Below the pieces are notes generated by a model. The model had not been told where the DNA came from. It made no database searches and saw only the letters and a list, made by a program, of their open reading frames with translations. From NCBI RefSeq assembly GCF_039522025.1, contig NZ_BAAADB010000019.1, forward strand, positions 1 through 64,000: a stretch of 64,000 nt of DNA. Direction: 5' to 3'. This document shows positions 1-9,196 of this stretch, one piece after another. Each line of letters opens with the position of its first letter. The first letter of the stretch is position 1. A program made the position numbers and the translations under genes. This DNA is from Deinococcus depolymerans. Lineage in GTDB: Bacteria > Deinococcota > Deinococci > Deinococcales > Deinococcaceae.

Positions 1-201
1 CTGGGCGTGCGAGGCATAGTCACTTCGCATCAAGGCCCATGAGACCGGGGAATTTCAAGCCCCTGCCTCCTGGGCCTTCGTGCTGGTCGCTGTTCTCTCG
101 CCCGTGGAAACTCTTGGGGCAAGAGTTTTGACTGGCGCGGCGTGTTTGTGTCGGGCGGTGACGGGTCCGGCCTCGACGCCATCCTGCCGCCCCCCGTAAG
201 G

Positions 202-393
202 CCCGCGCGCTGCGCGCACGACGGCCGGTGGTGATCTGCGGTGGCTGGCAGGGCACCTTGCCGAACGCCGCTGATCGACTTCAAAACCCAGCTTCGGCAG
301 AAGCCCAAAAAGTAGAACCTTCCAGCACGCACCAAGTTGGCTGGCCAGCCCAGCGTCGTGGCAACGCGGCCCGTCGTGCGCGCAGCGCGCGGG
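202..393. repeat. 23-bp perfect inverted repeat, 146-bp spacing
   Basis: The arm at 202-224 is an exact reverse complement of the arm at 371-393; the arm core is GCGCGCTGCGCGCACGACGG. The match ends cleanly on both sides. The enclosed DNA has no gene and contains the only moderately AT-containing patch of the region (about 270-320). It could be a decayed element or a long hairpin. No function is assigned. Confidence 0.7.
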
Positions 394-509
394 GCGCCCG
401 CCGCGAACTCGGAGGTCTGCAACCCCATCCGTGGCCGAACCCGCCAGTCACCCACCGACCACCCTAGAGAAATACCTGCCCAGTGCAACGCCGCTCCCCC
501 TGCCCCCCT

Positions 510-534
510 GGGGTAGGGGGCTGGGGGGTGGGGA
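510..534 (+). other. G-quadruplex-type motif
   Basis: Four runs of four to six G separated by TA, CT and T lie here, a textbook intramolecular G4 pattern on the plus strand. It is preceded by a C-rich mirror part (494-509), so a hairpin is an alternative structure. It sits about 40 bases past the stop codon of the MocR gene. Confidence 0.6.
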
Positions 535-573
535 GGCCCGCCGCCAGGCGCCCACCTTCCGACAGAGCCCAAT

Positions 574-2001
574 TCACGCCAGCCGCTCACTCCCCCGGCT
601 CGTGAACTCCGCCCAGGCCCGCGCGAGCCGGTTGACTGCTTCGGGGATGTGGTCGGGGTGCAGGGTGAAGGGGATGCGGAGGTACTGGTCGGGGAGGGGG
701 TCGACGCCCATGCTGGCGCCGGGGTAGAGGCGCAGGCCGTGGCGGGCGGCGTGGTGGGTGTAGGCGCTGGCGGTGGGGGTTGGGAGGGTGATCCAGAGGA
801 ACTGGCCGCCGGGTGGGGTGGTGAATGTCCAGTCGGGGAGGTGGGTGCGGAGGAGGTGGGCGAGGTGGTCGCGGGCGGGGGTGATGGTGGCGCGGCGCTC
901 GTGGATGAGGGTGGGGAGGTCGGTGAGGAGGTGGAGGGCGAGGTGCTGGGCGGGTTGGCTGCTGCCGAAGTCGGTGAGGGTCTTGGCCTGTTTGAGGGTG
1001 GGGGCGAGGGTGGGGGGGAGGCGGAGCCAGCCGATGCGCAGGCCCGCCCAGTAGAGCTTGCTGAGGGAGCCGACGTTGAGGATGGGGGCGTGGGGGGCGA
1101 GGGTGCTGAGGCGGGGGGGTGGGGGGGTGTCGGTGAAGGGGAGGTCGAGGAGGGTGTCGTCTTCGAGGGTGGGGAGCCCTGTGTCGTGGAGGTGCGCGGC
1201 GAGGTGTTGCCGGGCGGGGTGGGGGAGGGTGGTGCCGGTGGGGTTGTGGTGGGTGGGGGTGAGGAAGGCGAGGCGGGGGTGGTGGGTGCGGGTCTGGTGC
1301 GCGAAGTGGTGGGGGTCGAGGTGCTGGGTGGTGACGGGGGTGCCGGTGAGGTGGGCGCCGGCGGCGCGGATGACGTCGATGGCGCCGAAGTAGGTGGGGG
1401 TCTCGAGGAGGGCGGTGTCGCCGCGCCGGAGGAGGGTGTGGGCGGTGAGGGCGATGGCCTGCTGGGCGCCGCTGGTGATGAGGATCTGTTCGGGGGTGGT
1501 GGGGAGGCCGGCGCGGGTGTAGTGCTGGGCGAGGAGGTCGCGGAGTGCGGGGAGGCCGTGGGGGTGGTAGGGGCTGTCGTAGTGGGCGTGCTGGGTGGCG
1601 TCGCGCAGGCGGGTGCGTTGCTGGTCGGTGAGGAGGGGGACGGCGATGGTGAGGTCGATCTCGCTGGGGTGGGCCGCGCCGACGGGGGTGCGCAGCGTGA
1701 GGAGGGGCTGGGCGCGGGGGGCGGTGGGGGCGACGTGCGTGCCGCGTCCGACGTGCCGGGTGAGGTGGCCGCTGGCGGTGAGGTCGTCGAGGGCGGTGAC
1801 GGCGGTGGCGCGGCTGACGCCGAGGAGGGCGGCGAGGGTGCGTTCGGCCGGGAGGCGCTGTCCGGGGGTGAGTTCGCCTCTGTCGATGGCGTGCTGGAGG
1901 TGGGTGTGCAGGCGGGTGTGGAGGGGGCCGGGGTGGTCGCGCCAGCCGCGCAGCAGGGCGGCCCAGTGGGGCGCGTCGGTGGGGCTGGGCGGCGTGGGCA
2001 T
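574..2001 (-). CDS. MocR/PdxR-type regulator (GntR HTH fused to aminotransferase fold)
   Basis: The first ~75 residues form a GntR winged helix (GELTPGQRLPAERTLAALLG, then SRATAVTALDDL). The rest is a class I aminotransferase-like domain (SGAQQAIALTAHTLLRRGD, NPTGTTLP, SLSKLYWAGLRIGWL with the PLP-lysine position in SLSK). Regulators of this class sense PLP or PLP adducts and act on DNA as head-to-tail dimers. The start at 2001 was chosen because TAAGCT lies 7 nt upstream on the coding strand, a leaderless arrangement; an ATG at 2079 would nearly abut the divergent gene. The product is about 475 residues, normal for the family. It likely controls itself and the divergent transporter across the ~98-bp gap. 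Effector unknown. Confidence 0.88.
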   Translation of the reverse strand: MPTPPSPTDAPHWAALLRGWRDHPGPLHTRLHTHLQHAIDRGELTPGQRLPAERTLAALLGVSRATAVTALDDLTASGHLTRHVGRGTHVAPTAPRAQPLLTLRTPVGAAHPSEIDLTIAVPLLTDQQRTRLRDATQHAHYDSPYHPHGLPALRDLLAQHYTRAGLPTTPEQILITSGAQQAIALTAHTLLRRGDTALLETPTYFGAIDVIRAAGAHLTGTPVTTQHLDPHHFAHQTRTHHPRLAFLTPTHHNPTGTTLPHPARQHLAAHLHDTGLPTLEDDTLLDLPFTDTPPPPRLSTLAPHAPILNVGSLSKLYWAGLRIGWLRLPPTLAPTLKQAKTLTDFGSSQPAQHLALHLLTDLPTLIHERRATITPARDHLAHLLRTHLPDWTFTTPPGGQFLWITLPTPTASAYTHHAARHGLRLYPGASMGVDPLPDQYLRIPFTLHPDHIPEAVNRLARAWAEFTSRGSERLA

Positions 2002-2099
2002 GCGCTTCAGCTTACGGGCCAATCTGTCTGGATGAGCAGGCCAATGCGCGGGCCATTGCCTCTGCCCAGGGGGGGCCATCTGGGCGCAGACTCTGGGGC

Positions 2100-3302
2100 A
2101 TGACCACGCTCCCTGCCGCCAGTGCTGCGCCCTCGTTCTGGCGGGATTCGCACCCGAGCGCGGTGCTGGCGGGGTTGATCACCATGCTGATCGGCTGGGC
2201 GGGCCCGAACGTGCTGATCTACTCGGTGGCGCAGGCCGCGCACCTCAGTGACGGTCAGGCGATGTCGTGGCTGTGGGCGCACGCGCTGCTGGCGGGCCTG
2301 ACCGGGATCGTCCTGAGCCTGCGGACCCGCATGCCCATCCTGGTCACGTGGAGCACGCCGGGCATCGCGCTGCTCGTGACGGCGTTGCCGGGCATTCCCT
2401 TCCCGGAGGCGGTGGGGGCGTTCCTCACGTCGGGTCTGCTGGTGCTGGGTCTGGGGCTGTTCCCGCCGCTGACCAGGGGGTTGCAGGCCATCCCCGCGCC
2501 GCTGGCGGCCGCGCTGAACGCCGCGATCCTCCTCCCGTTCGGCTTCCGGGCGCTGCAGGCGTTCGGCACCGCCCCCACGCTGGTGGGCGTGATGATCGTC
2601 GCGTACTTCGCGCTGCGGCTGGTCGCGCCGCGCTGGGCAGTCGCGGGCGTCCTCCTGACCGGCGTGGTAGCCAGCGGCGTCCTGAACCTGTGGCATCCGC
2701 AGCCCGTCGCGCTGGCCCTCACCCGCCCGGAGTTCGTGCTCCCACAGTTCAGCCTGCACGCCACCCTGAACCTCGCCCTGCCACTCACGCTCCTCGCCTT
2801 CACGGGACAGTTCGTGCCGGGTTTCGGCGTCCTGAAGACCAGCGGGTACGAACCCGCGCCCGGCCCGATCCTGCGCGCCTGCGGCCTCGCCAGCAGCGCC
2901 GCCGCGTTCGCCGGATGCCACAACCTCACCCTCGGGGCGCTGCTGGCGAACATCGTCACGGGTCCCGAGGCGCACCCGGACGCCCGCAAACGCTACACCG
3001 CCGCCGTCTGGGCCGGCGTGTTCAACATGACCGTGGCGCTGTTCGCGGGCACCGTCCTGCACCTGCTGGGCATCCTCCCCACCCAGGCCATCGCCGCACT
3101 CGCCGGACTGGCCCTGCTCGCCGCCATGGGCAGCAGCCTCCAGGCCGCCTTCCAGGGTGCCCAGACCGGGAGCCTCGCCGCGCCCGTCGTCCTGCTCGTC
3201 GCCCTCAGCGGCATCACCCCGCTCGGCATCGGCGCGCCCTTCTGGGGCATTCTGGCCGGGCTGATCGTGTCCATGATCGAATCCCGGACTCGCGCAACCT
3301 GA
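2100..3302 (+). CDS. benE: BenE-family membrane transporter
   Basis: This 400-residue protein is almost entirely hydrophobic, with about 11-12 predicted membrane segments, and carries the BenE hallmark PILVTWSTPGIALL near residue 85. BenE proteins are described as benzoate/proton symporters in the inner membrane. No benzoate catabolic genes lie nearby, so the substrate is open. Divergence from a MocR regulator suggests a PLP-linked substrate such as a B6 vitamer or amine; that is inference. The stop codon at 3300-3302 is followed directly by a diverged copy of the stop-codon repeat family. Confidence 0.82.
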   Translation: MTTLPAASAAPSFWRDSHPSAVLAGLITMLIGWAGPNVLIYSVAQAAHLSDGQAMSWLWAHALLAGLTGIVLSLRTRMPILVTWSTPGIALLVTALPGIPFPEAVGAFLTSGLLVLGLGLFPPLTRGLQAIPAPLAAALNAAILLPFGFRALQAFGTAPTLVGVMIVAYFALRLVAPRWAVAGVLLTGVVASGVLNLWHPQPVALALTRPEFVLPQFSLHATLNLALPLTLLAFTGQFVPGFGVLKTSGYEPAPGPILRACGLASSAAAFAGCHNLTLGALLANIVTGPEAHPDARKRYTAAVWAGVFNMTVALFAGTVLHLLGILPTQAIAALAGLALLAAMGSSLQAAFQGAQTGSLAAPVVLLVALSGITPLGIGAPFWGILAGLIVSMIESRTRAT

Positions 3303-3428
3303 CGGACGTGTGGCATTCCCTGTGCGGATTCCGTCAGTCCGCGCTGCTGCCACTCTGCGGAGCAGCCCTACGGATCGCTCTGCTCGGATGGAAGGGGGGT
3401 GGCAACCCCTTCCATCCGGGGGGCCGTA
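3303..3428. repeat. diverged copy of the stop-codon palindromic repeat
   Basis: The copy begins with CGGAC right after the TGA of the transporter and ends with GGCCGTA at 3422-3428. Its middle (CTCTGCGGAGCAG..., then GCTCGGATGGAAGG...CCTTCCATCC) matches the layout of the copy at 31040-31137, with the terminal hairpin preserved although the sequence has changed. It is the most decayed member that I still assign to the family. Confidence 0.55.
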
Positions 3429-3440
3429 TCCCTCCACGGC

Positions 3441-3469
3441 TTGACACGCGGGGCGCGTCCCTGTAGAGT
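3441..3469 (+). promoter_or_regulatory. strong sigma-70-type promoter of a small RNA
   Basis: A perfect TTGACA (3441-3446) is followed after 17 bases by TAGAGT (3464-3469). It is one of the best vegetative promoters in the window, yet no gene follows it on this strand. Transcription would begin near 3475-3477. Confidence 0.75.
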
Positions 3470-3474
3470 GATGG

Positions 3475-3645
3475 TTCTGGTCCGCAAGGACCGTGCAGTG
3501 CAGTCCACGTTGTACACGAATGCACTTGAGGGAGGCGCCCACCTCTAGGATTGACGAAAACACGGGCGCGCGAACAGAGGCAGTCGCCGGTCACACCGGC
3601 CTCCCTGATCCCCCAGAAAGCCACCCGAGCGGGTGGCTTTCCTCA
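3475..3645 (+). ncRNA. candidate structured small RNA
   Basis: The interval runs from the promoter to an intrinsic terminator and has no credible reading frame. The 5' end UUCUGG (3475-3480) can pair with CCAGAA (3613-3618) to close the molecule. Inside are hairpins GGUCCGCAAGGACC (3479-3492), GUGCA...UGCAC (3493-3525), GAGG...CCUC (about 3529-3545) and GCCGGUCACACCGGC (3586-3600). A closing stem around an open centre with a GCGCCCACCU stretch recalls 6S RNA, but I cannot confirm this. It contains no SRP-RNA core and no tRNA-like part. Antisense overlap with the flavin oxidoreductase is absent. Confidence 0.55.
3617..3640. terminator. bidirectional intrinsic terminator
   Basis: This is a 10-bp perfect stem with a GAGC loop (AAAGCCACCC / GGGTGGCTTT). 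Its outer A and T runs make it usable in both directions: for the small RNA on the plus strand and for the flavin oxidoreductase ending at 3660 on the minus strand. Confidence 0.8.
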
Positions 3646-3659
3646 TTCAGCGTGCCGCC

Positions 3660-4676
3660 TCAGCGCCAGCCGAGGCCAGGGGCGACGTGCGTCAGGATGC
3701 TCCCGATCAGGTGCGCGTTGTAGTCCACGCCCAGCTGGTTCGGCACGGTGAGCAGCAGCGTGTCGGCTTCCGCGATCGCCTCGTCCTGCCGCAGCTGCTC
3801 GATCAGGCGGTCCGGTTCGTCGGCGTAGCTGCGGCCGAACACGGCGCGGTACTGGTCGATGGCGCCGAACTGGTCGCGACCGGCCTGCCGTCCGAAGTAC
3901 GTGCGGTCCTGGTCGTTCACGAGGGCGAAGATGCTGCGGCTGACGGACACGCGCCCCTCGCGGGCGTGCCCGGCCTCGCGCCACGCGGCGCGGTAAGCGC
4001 GGATCTGCTCGGCCTGCTGCACGTGGAACGGCTTGCCACTCTCGTCGACCTTCAGGGTGGAACTCTGGAGGTTCATGCCCATCCGCGCGGCCCACTCGGC
4101 GGTCGCGTTCGACGCGGCGCCCCACCAGATCCGGTCCCGCAGGCCCGCCGAGTACGGCTCCAGGCGCAGCAGGCCGGGCGGGTTCGGGAACATCGGGCGG
4201 GGGTTCGGCTGCGCGAAGCCTTTGCCCTCGATCACGTCGAGGAACACCTCGGCGTGCCGCCGCGCCATGTCCGCGTCGGTCTCGCCGGGGGCGGGCGCGT
4301 ACCCGAAGTGCCGCCACCCGTCGATCACCTGCTCCGGCGAGCCCCGGCTGATGCCCAGCTGCAGCCTCCCGCCGGAGATCAGGTCGGCGGAACCGGCGTC
4401 CTCGGCCATGTACAGCGGGTTCTCGTAGCGCATGTCGATCACGCCCGTGCCCAGCTCGATGCGGTTGGTTTTCGCGCCCATCGCGGCCAGCAGCGGGAAC
4501 GGCGAGCCCAGCTGCTGCGCGAAGTGATGCACCCGCACGTACGCGCCGTCCGCGCCCAGCTCCTCGGCGGCGACGGCCAGATCGATGGTCTGGTGCAGGA
4601 CGTCCGCCGCCGAGCGCGTGCCCGACTGCGGGGACGGATTCCAGTGCCCGAACGAGAGAAAGCCGATCTTCTTCAT
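3660..4676 (-). CDS. LLM-class flavin-dependent oxidoreductase
   Basis: This is a bacterial luciferase-like TIM-barrel protein of about 338 residues, beginning MKKIGFLSFGHW. Family features include an early conserved strand, LGISRGSPEQVIDGW (about residue 108) and GAASNATAEWAARMGMN in the middle. Such enzymes use FMN or F420 to oxidise varied substrates; the substrate is not predictable here. The start at 4676 has TAGCCT 6 nt upstream, a leaderless pattern; an in-frame GTG two codons earlier (4682) is the alternative. It is monocistronic, ending at the shared terminator. Confidence 0.85.
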   Translation of the reverse strand: MKKIGFLSFGHWNPSPQSGTRSAADVLHQTIDLAVAAEELGADGAYVRVHHFAQQLGSPFPLLAAMGAKTNRIELGTGVIDMRYENPLYMAEDAGSADLISGGRLQLGISRGSPEQVIDGWRHFGYAPAPGETDADMARRHAEVFLDVIEGKGFAQPNPRPMFPNPPGLLRLEPYSAGLRDRIWWGAASNATAEWAARMGMNLQSSTLKVDESGKPFHVQQAEQIRAYRAAWREAGHAREGRVSVSRSIFALVNDQDRTYFGRQAGRDQFGAIDQYRAVFGRSYADEPDRLIEQLRQDEAIAEADTLLLTVPNQLGVDYNAHLIGSILTHVAPGLGWR

Positions 4677-4786
4677 GGGCACAGGCTAGCGCCTATGGTT
4701 GAAAAAGTAAATCGGTTTGATTGGCAAATCTGAATATGGGTCGTGAAACGGATACCAGCATCCAGCCCGGCGGCTACCCTCAGCAC

Positions 4787-5374
4787 ATGGCCCGCAAACC
4801 CCGTACGAGACTCGTTGACCGCAGCGAGTATGACGAGATCACCGGGCGCCTGCAGCACTACGCCTGTTTCCATTGCCGCAAGGCCTTCAAACAGGGCTTT
4901 CCCAGGTCCGGGCACACGCTCCCATGCCCGCAGTGCCGCCAGCCCATGACGAACATGGGCACCGACTTCAGGGCCCCCGCCCAGCGCGAGCGCAGGCAAT
5001 GGCAGAAAGTTCAGCAGCTCGCTCAGGCAGGCGTCCGGTTCTTCCCCGTCGGCAGCACGGGCACGCCCGGTGACCGTCCCGCGACCCTGGCGGAATTCCC
5101 CGCCTTCCTGCGGCGCATCCACCCGCCCAGCGCCGGGCAGCAGGAGTTGGAACGCGAGCCCAGCACGAAGTCTTCCGCCCCAAGAGAAGGCCGACTGGTC
5201 CAGCGCGGCCGGTTCCCACATCAGACCTATGAACTGCTGGGGGATGCACTGCACAGTGGTGCAGCTCTTGAACTCTTCAGGGAGGGCCGCTGGCAACCCA
5301 TCACGTTCATGACCCGGGGAAGTGGGGGGCCACTCTTCCACACCCCTTCTTCTACCCCAGAACCAGTGTCATGA
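4787..5374 (+). CDS. zinc-ribbon protein of unknown function
   Basis: This is a soluble protein of about 195 residues with a CxxC...CxxC zinc ribbon near the N-terminus (Cys27, Cys30, Cys47, Cys50; ACFHC and CPQC). The remainder has no domain I can name. The start at 4787 (MARKPRTRL) is supported by TACCCT 6 nt upstream. An upstream ATG at 4721 would add a non-conserved-looking extension. It stands alone between the flavin oxidoreductase and groEL, so context gives no hint of function. Confidence 0.7.
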   Translation: MARKPRTRLVDRSEYDEITGRLQHYACFHCRKAFKQGFPRSGHTLPCPQCRQPMTNMGTDFRAPAQRERRQWQKVQQLAQAGVRFFPVGSTGTPGDRPATLAEFPAFLRRIHPPSAGQQELEREPSTKSSAPREGRLVQRGRFPHQTYELLGDALHSGAALELFREGRWQPITFMTRGSGGPLFHTPSSTPEPVS

Positions 5375-5440
5375 CATACGTGTCGCACGCTCCGGTGTTT
5401 GTGACGCAGCGACATCGTCTGCGTTGGCCCGCACCATAGA

Positions 5441-5470
5441 AGAAAGCCGGAGCATCACGCCCCGGCTTCC
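5441..5470 (-). terminator. groEL terminator
   Basis: Read on the minus strand, GAAGCCGG and CCGGCTTT form a stem with an 11-nt loop, followed by TTTCTTC. It lies about 110 bases past the groEL stop codon and is the likely end of the groESL transcript. Confidence 0.6.
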
Positions 5471-5579
5471 CTCGCTCAGCCTCCGGCCATCAGCCGTCAG
5501 CCTTCTGCGTTTCTGGTGGCCTCAGACTCGGGGGCGGCCCCTCGTCTTTCTTGACCAGTCAACGCAGGAGTTGTTGCTC

Positions 5580-7262
<1,683 letters not shown>

Positions 7263-7295
7263 TCACGCCTGTTGAGTGGGATGGGGTGGGGGTTG

Positions 7296-7313
7296 GCTCC
7301 CCTGTGGGGGAGC
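7296..7313 (-). other. stem-loop in the groES-groEL gap
   Basis: GCTCCCC and GGGGAGC form a 7-bp stem with a 4-nt loop. A second small palindrome (GTCAGC/GCTGAC, 7316-7330) lies beside it. There is no U tract, so it looks like an mRNA stabilising or processing hairpin rather than a terminator. Confidence 0.5.
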
Positions 7314-7359
7314 GGTCAGCGCCGCTGACTGAGGGGCTGGGCCTCGGTCGGCGGGCGCG

Positions 7360-7647
7360 TTACTCGACGATGGCGAGGATGTCGCGTTCGGCGAGGATGG
7401 AGTAGTTCTTGCCTTCGAGGCTGACTTCGGTGCCGCCGTACTTGGCGAAGTAGACGGTGTCGCCTTCCTTGACGTCCAGCGCCACGCGGGTGCCGTTGTC
7501 GAGCATCTTGCCGCTGCCGACGGCGATGACCTTGCCGCGCTGGCTCTTCTCTTTGGCGGTGTCGGGGACGTACAGGCCGCCGGCGGTCTTCTGCTCGGCT
7601 TCCTCGATGATTTCAACCAGAACGCGGTCACCTAAGGGTTTCAGCAT
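7360..7647 (-). CDS. groES: 10-kDa co-chaperonin GroES
   Basis: This 95-residue protein begins [20 protein letters not shown] and contains the mobile loop [16 protein letters not shown]; it ends ERDILAIVE. It caps GroEL as a heptamer. The start at 7647 is fixed by AGGAGG (7655-7660) at 7-nt spacing; the open frame extends far upstream but that part is intergenic. It is the first gene of groESL, driven by the promoter at 7725-7754. Confidence 0.98.
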   Translation of the reverse strand: MLKPLGDRVLVEIIEEAEQKTAGGLYVPDTAKEKSQRGKVIAVGSGKMLDNGTRVALDVKEGDTVYFAKYGGTEVSLEGKNYSILAERDILAIVE

Positions 7648-7724
7648 GTTGTGTCCTCCTGTGAGTTGGGGTGTGGAGCTTCGGCCTGCCGGACGCTCCG
7701 GCTGTTTTTGCCGTTCCGCACGCA

Positions 7725-7754
7725 ATCCTAGGCGCGAAGTGACAAAAATGTCAA
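7725..7754 (-). promoter_or_regulatory. groESL promoter
   Basis: On the minus strand TTGACA (7749-7754) is followed after 18 bases by TAGGAT (7725-7730). The -35 box overlaps a small palindrome, TGACA-AAAA-TGTCA (7740-7753). Transcription would start near 7718, leaving a leader of about 70 nt before groES. Confidence 0.72.
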
Positions 7755-7771
7755 GTCGGGGAATCTGACAA

Positions 7772-7792
7772 TTTGAGTCTGGTGCGCTCAAG
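7772..7792. promoter_or_regulatory. HspR (HAIR) operator of groESL
   Basis: TTTGAGT-N7-GCTCAAG reads on the other strand as CTTGAGC-N7-ACTCAAA. It matches the HAIR consensus CTTGAGT-N7-ACTCAAG at 12 of 14 defined positions with exact spacing. It lies 17 bp upstream of the groESL -35 box. HAIR sites are bound by the heat-shock repressor HspR, which needs DnaK as partner in the systems studied. hspR is not in this window. Confidence 0.7.
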
Positions 7793-7925
7793 GTGCGCCA
7801 GCACGCGCAAAGCGCATATGCCCTTGCCATCTCATAGCACAAACGTATATATGTAAGGAGAACATACGCACACAACCCGGCGCCTGGCGTGCCCGCACGC
7901 CCCCACCCCAGGAGGACTCCCGCAC

Positions 7926-8534
7926 ATGGCCACACGCCCCGCCATCCTGTCCCGCAACGCCTTCGAGGACGCCTTCGACGCCCTCGGCGCCGCCCCCCTC
8001 ACCCTCGCCGTCCTGGACCTCGACCACTTCAAGACCCTGAACGACACCCTGGGCCACAGCGAAGGCGACCGCGTCCTGCGCGGCGTGGAACGCCTGCTGT
8101 CCGGCAGCCTCCCGTCGGGCAGCGTCATCGGCCGCATCGGCGGCGACGAGTACGCCTGCCTGCTCCCCGAAACCGCCGCCGAGACCGCCCTGATCCTCCT
8201 CGACGAGGTCATCAAGCACTTCCACATCCACCGCGACCCCCACTGGCCCAAGAGCCTGGGCCTCAGCGTCGGCCTCGCCTCGCGCCCCGCCCACGCCACC
8301 CACTACGCCGAGCTGTACCGCGCCGCCGAGGAAGCCCTGCTGCGCGCCAAACGCGAGGGCCGCGCCCGCGCCTGCATCTACGTGGAAAGCAAGATGGTCC
8401 TGAAAAGCAACTACTACAGCAAGAGCCAGCTCGACCGCCTCGCCAAACTGAGCGGCGCCCTGGGCCGCACCGAGGCCAGCCTGCTGCGCGAGGCCGTGGA
8501 CGACCTGATCGAGAAGAACCGGGGTGAACTGTGA
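7926..8534 (+). CDS. GGDEF domain fused to ribbon-helix-helix domain
   Basis: This is a soluble protein of 202 residues. Residues ~10-150 form a GGDEF domain: [19 protein letters not shown] carries the metal Asp and substrate Asn, and [11 protein letters not shown] (72-76) is the active loop with Tyr in place of Phe. There is no RxxD inhibitory site. Residues ~156-202 ([20 protein letters not shown], then [18 protein letters not shown]) look like a CopG-type ribbon-helix-helix DNA-binding domain. The fusion suggests a regulator that makes or senses c-di-GMP and binds DNA. AGGAGG precedes the ATG. It opens an operon of four overlapping genes. Confidence 0.82.
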   Translation: MATRPAILSRNAFEDAFDALGAAPLTLAVLDLDHFKTLNDTLGHSEGDRVLRGVERLLSGSLPSGSVIGRIGGDEYACLLPETAAETALILLDEVIKHFHIHRDPHWPKSLGLSVGLASRPAHATHYAELYRAAEEALLRAKREGRARACIYVESKMVLKSNYYSKSQLDRLAKLSGALGRTEASLLREAVDDLIEKNRGEL

Positions 8535-9196
8535 CCGGGGTGGTGGGGGGTGGGGAGTGGGAAGTGGGAGGAGAGGCTGGGGCACTCGGCGCAGGCTGGC
8601 ACGCGGCCCTGTCGGAGGCGTGGGACGCGTACCTGCACGGTTCTTATCCCGTCGGGGCCTGCGTCGTGGACGAGCGTGGACAGGTGATCGCCAGGGGCCG
8701 CAACCGCCTGAGTGAACGCCGCGCCGTCGAGCAGGGCGTGATCAGCGGGCATGACCTGGCGCACGCGGAAGTGAACGCCCTGCTGAACCTGACCACCACG
8801 CCCCGCCCCGAGTGCTACTCGTGGACGCTGCTCACGACCCTGCAACCGTGCCCGCAGTGCGCCGCCATCGCGGCGATGGGCGGCATGCGGCACGTATCCT
8901 ACGCCGCGCCGGACGCCTGGATTGCCGAGTCGAACCTCCTGACGCACGATCCGTACGTGGCCCGCAAGGGCGTGAGGGTATCCAGAGCCCCGGAGCCCGT
9001 GCAGAGGGCGGCGCTGCGGCTGGTGCTGGTCGCCCACCTGGAGGACGGACAGGACCCGGACAGCCCCATGCTGCGCAGCTTCGCGTCGTACCCGGACGAC
9101 GTTCACGCGGCGGCCGCCCTGCACGCCGCCGGCACCCTGGCGGCCCTGCGTGACCAGCGCGCTCCGCTGGCCGAGGCGCTGGCGGTGCTGGCATGA
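8531..9196 (+). CDS. cytidine/deoxycytidylate deaminase-family protein
   Basis: The zinc-deaminase signature is complete: HAEVNALL (His and catalytic Glu) and PCPQC (two Cys ligands), with GACVVDERGQVIARGRN before it. Its first catalytic half resembles tRNA adenosine/cytosine/guanine deaminases; the C-terminal ~90 residues are not recognised. It overlaps the previous stop (GTGA) and the next start (ATGA), so translation is coupled. The first ~18 codons lie in a G-run (8537-8570) and look non-native, so the true start may be a later GTG such as 8564. Substrate unknown. Confidence 0.75.
   Translation: MTGVVGGGEWEVGGEAGALGAGWHAALSEAWDAYLHGSYPVGACVVDERGQVIARGRNRLSERRAVEQGVISGHDLAHAEVNALLNLTTTPRPECYSWTLLTTLQPCPQCAAIAAMGGMRHVSYAAPDAWIAESNLLTHDPYVARKGVRVSRAPEPVQRAALRLVLVAHLEDGQDPDSPMLRSFASYPDDVHAAAALHAAGTLAALRDQRAPLAEALAVLA

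Larger units (their letters stand above)
1..573. other. gene-free repeat-bearing stretch
   Basis: No convincing gene was found in these 573 bases. Open frames exist on both strands, but their products are low-complexity, Arg/Pro/Gly-rich sequences without recognisable domains, as expected by chance at this GC content. The stretch holds a 23-bp inverted repeat and a run of four G tracts, listed separately. The gene to the right points toward it and stops at 574, so it may act partly as a 3' intergenic region. The neighbour on the left lies outside the window. Confidence 0.55.

Noticed and set aside
649..2103. A 484-codon plus-strand frame opposite the MocR gene, with Gly/Val/Glu runs
   Set aside because: It is a mirror of the GC-skewed MocR gene; the opposite strand has a clear two-domain protein.
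3493..3723. A 76-codon plus-strand frame over the small-RNA region
   Set aside because: It has no ribosome site, would translate through the terminator hairpin and into the flavin oxidoreductase gene, and has no similarity to known proteins.
7740..7753. TGACA-AAAA-TGTCA at the groESL promoter as a CIRCE/HrcA site
   Set aside because: CIRCE is TTAGCACTC-N9-GAGTGCTAA; this small palindrome does not match and mostly reflects the -35 box.
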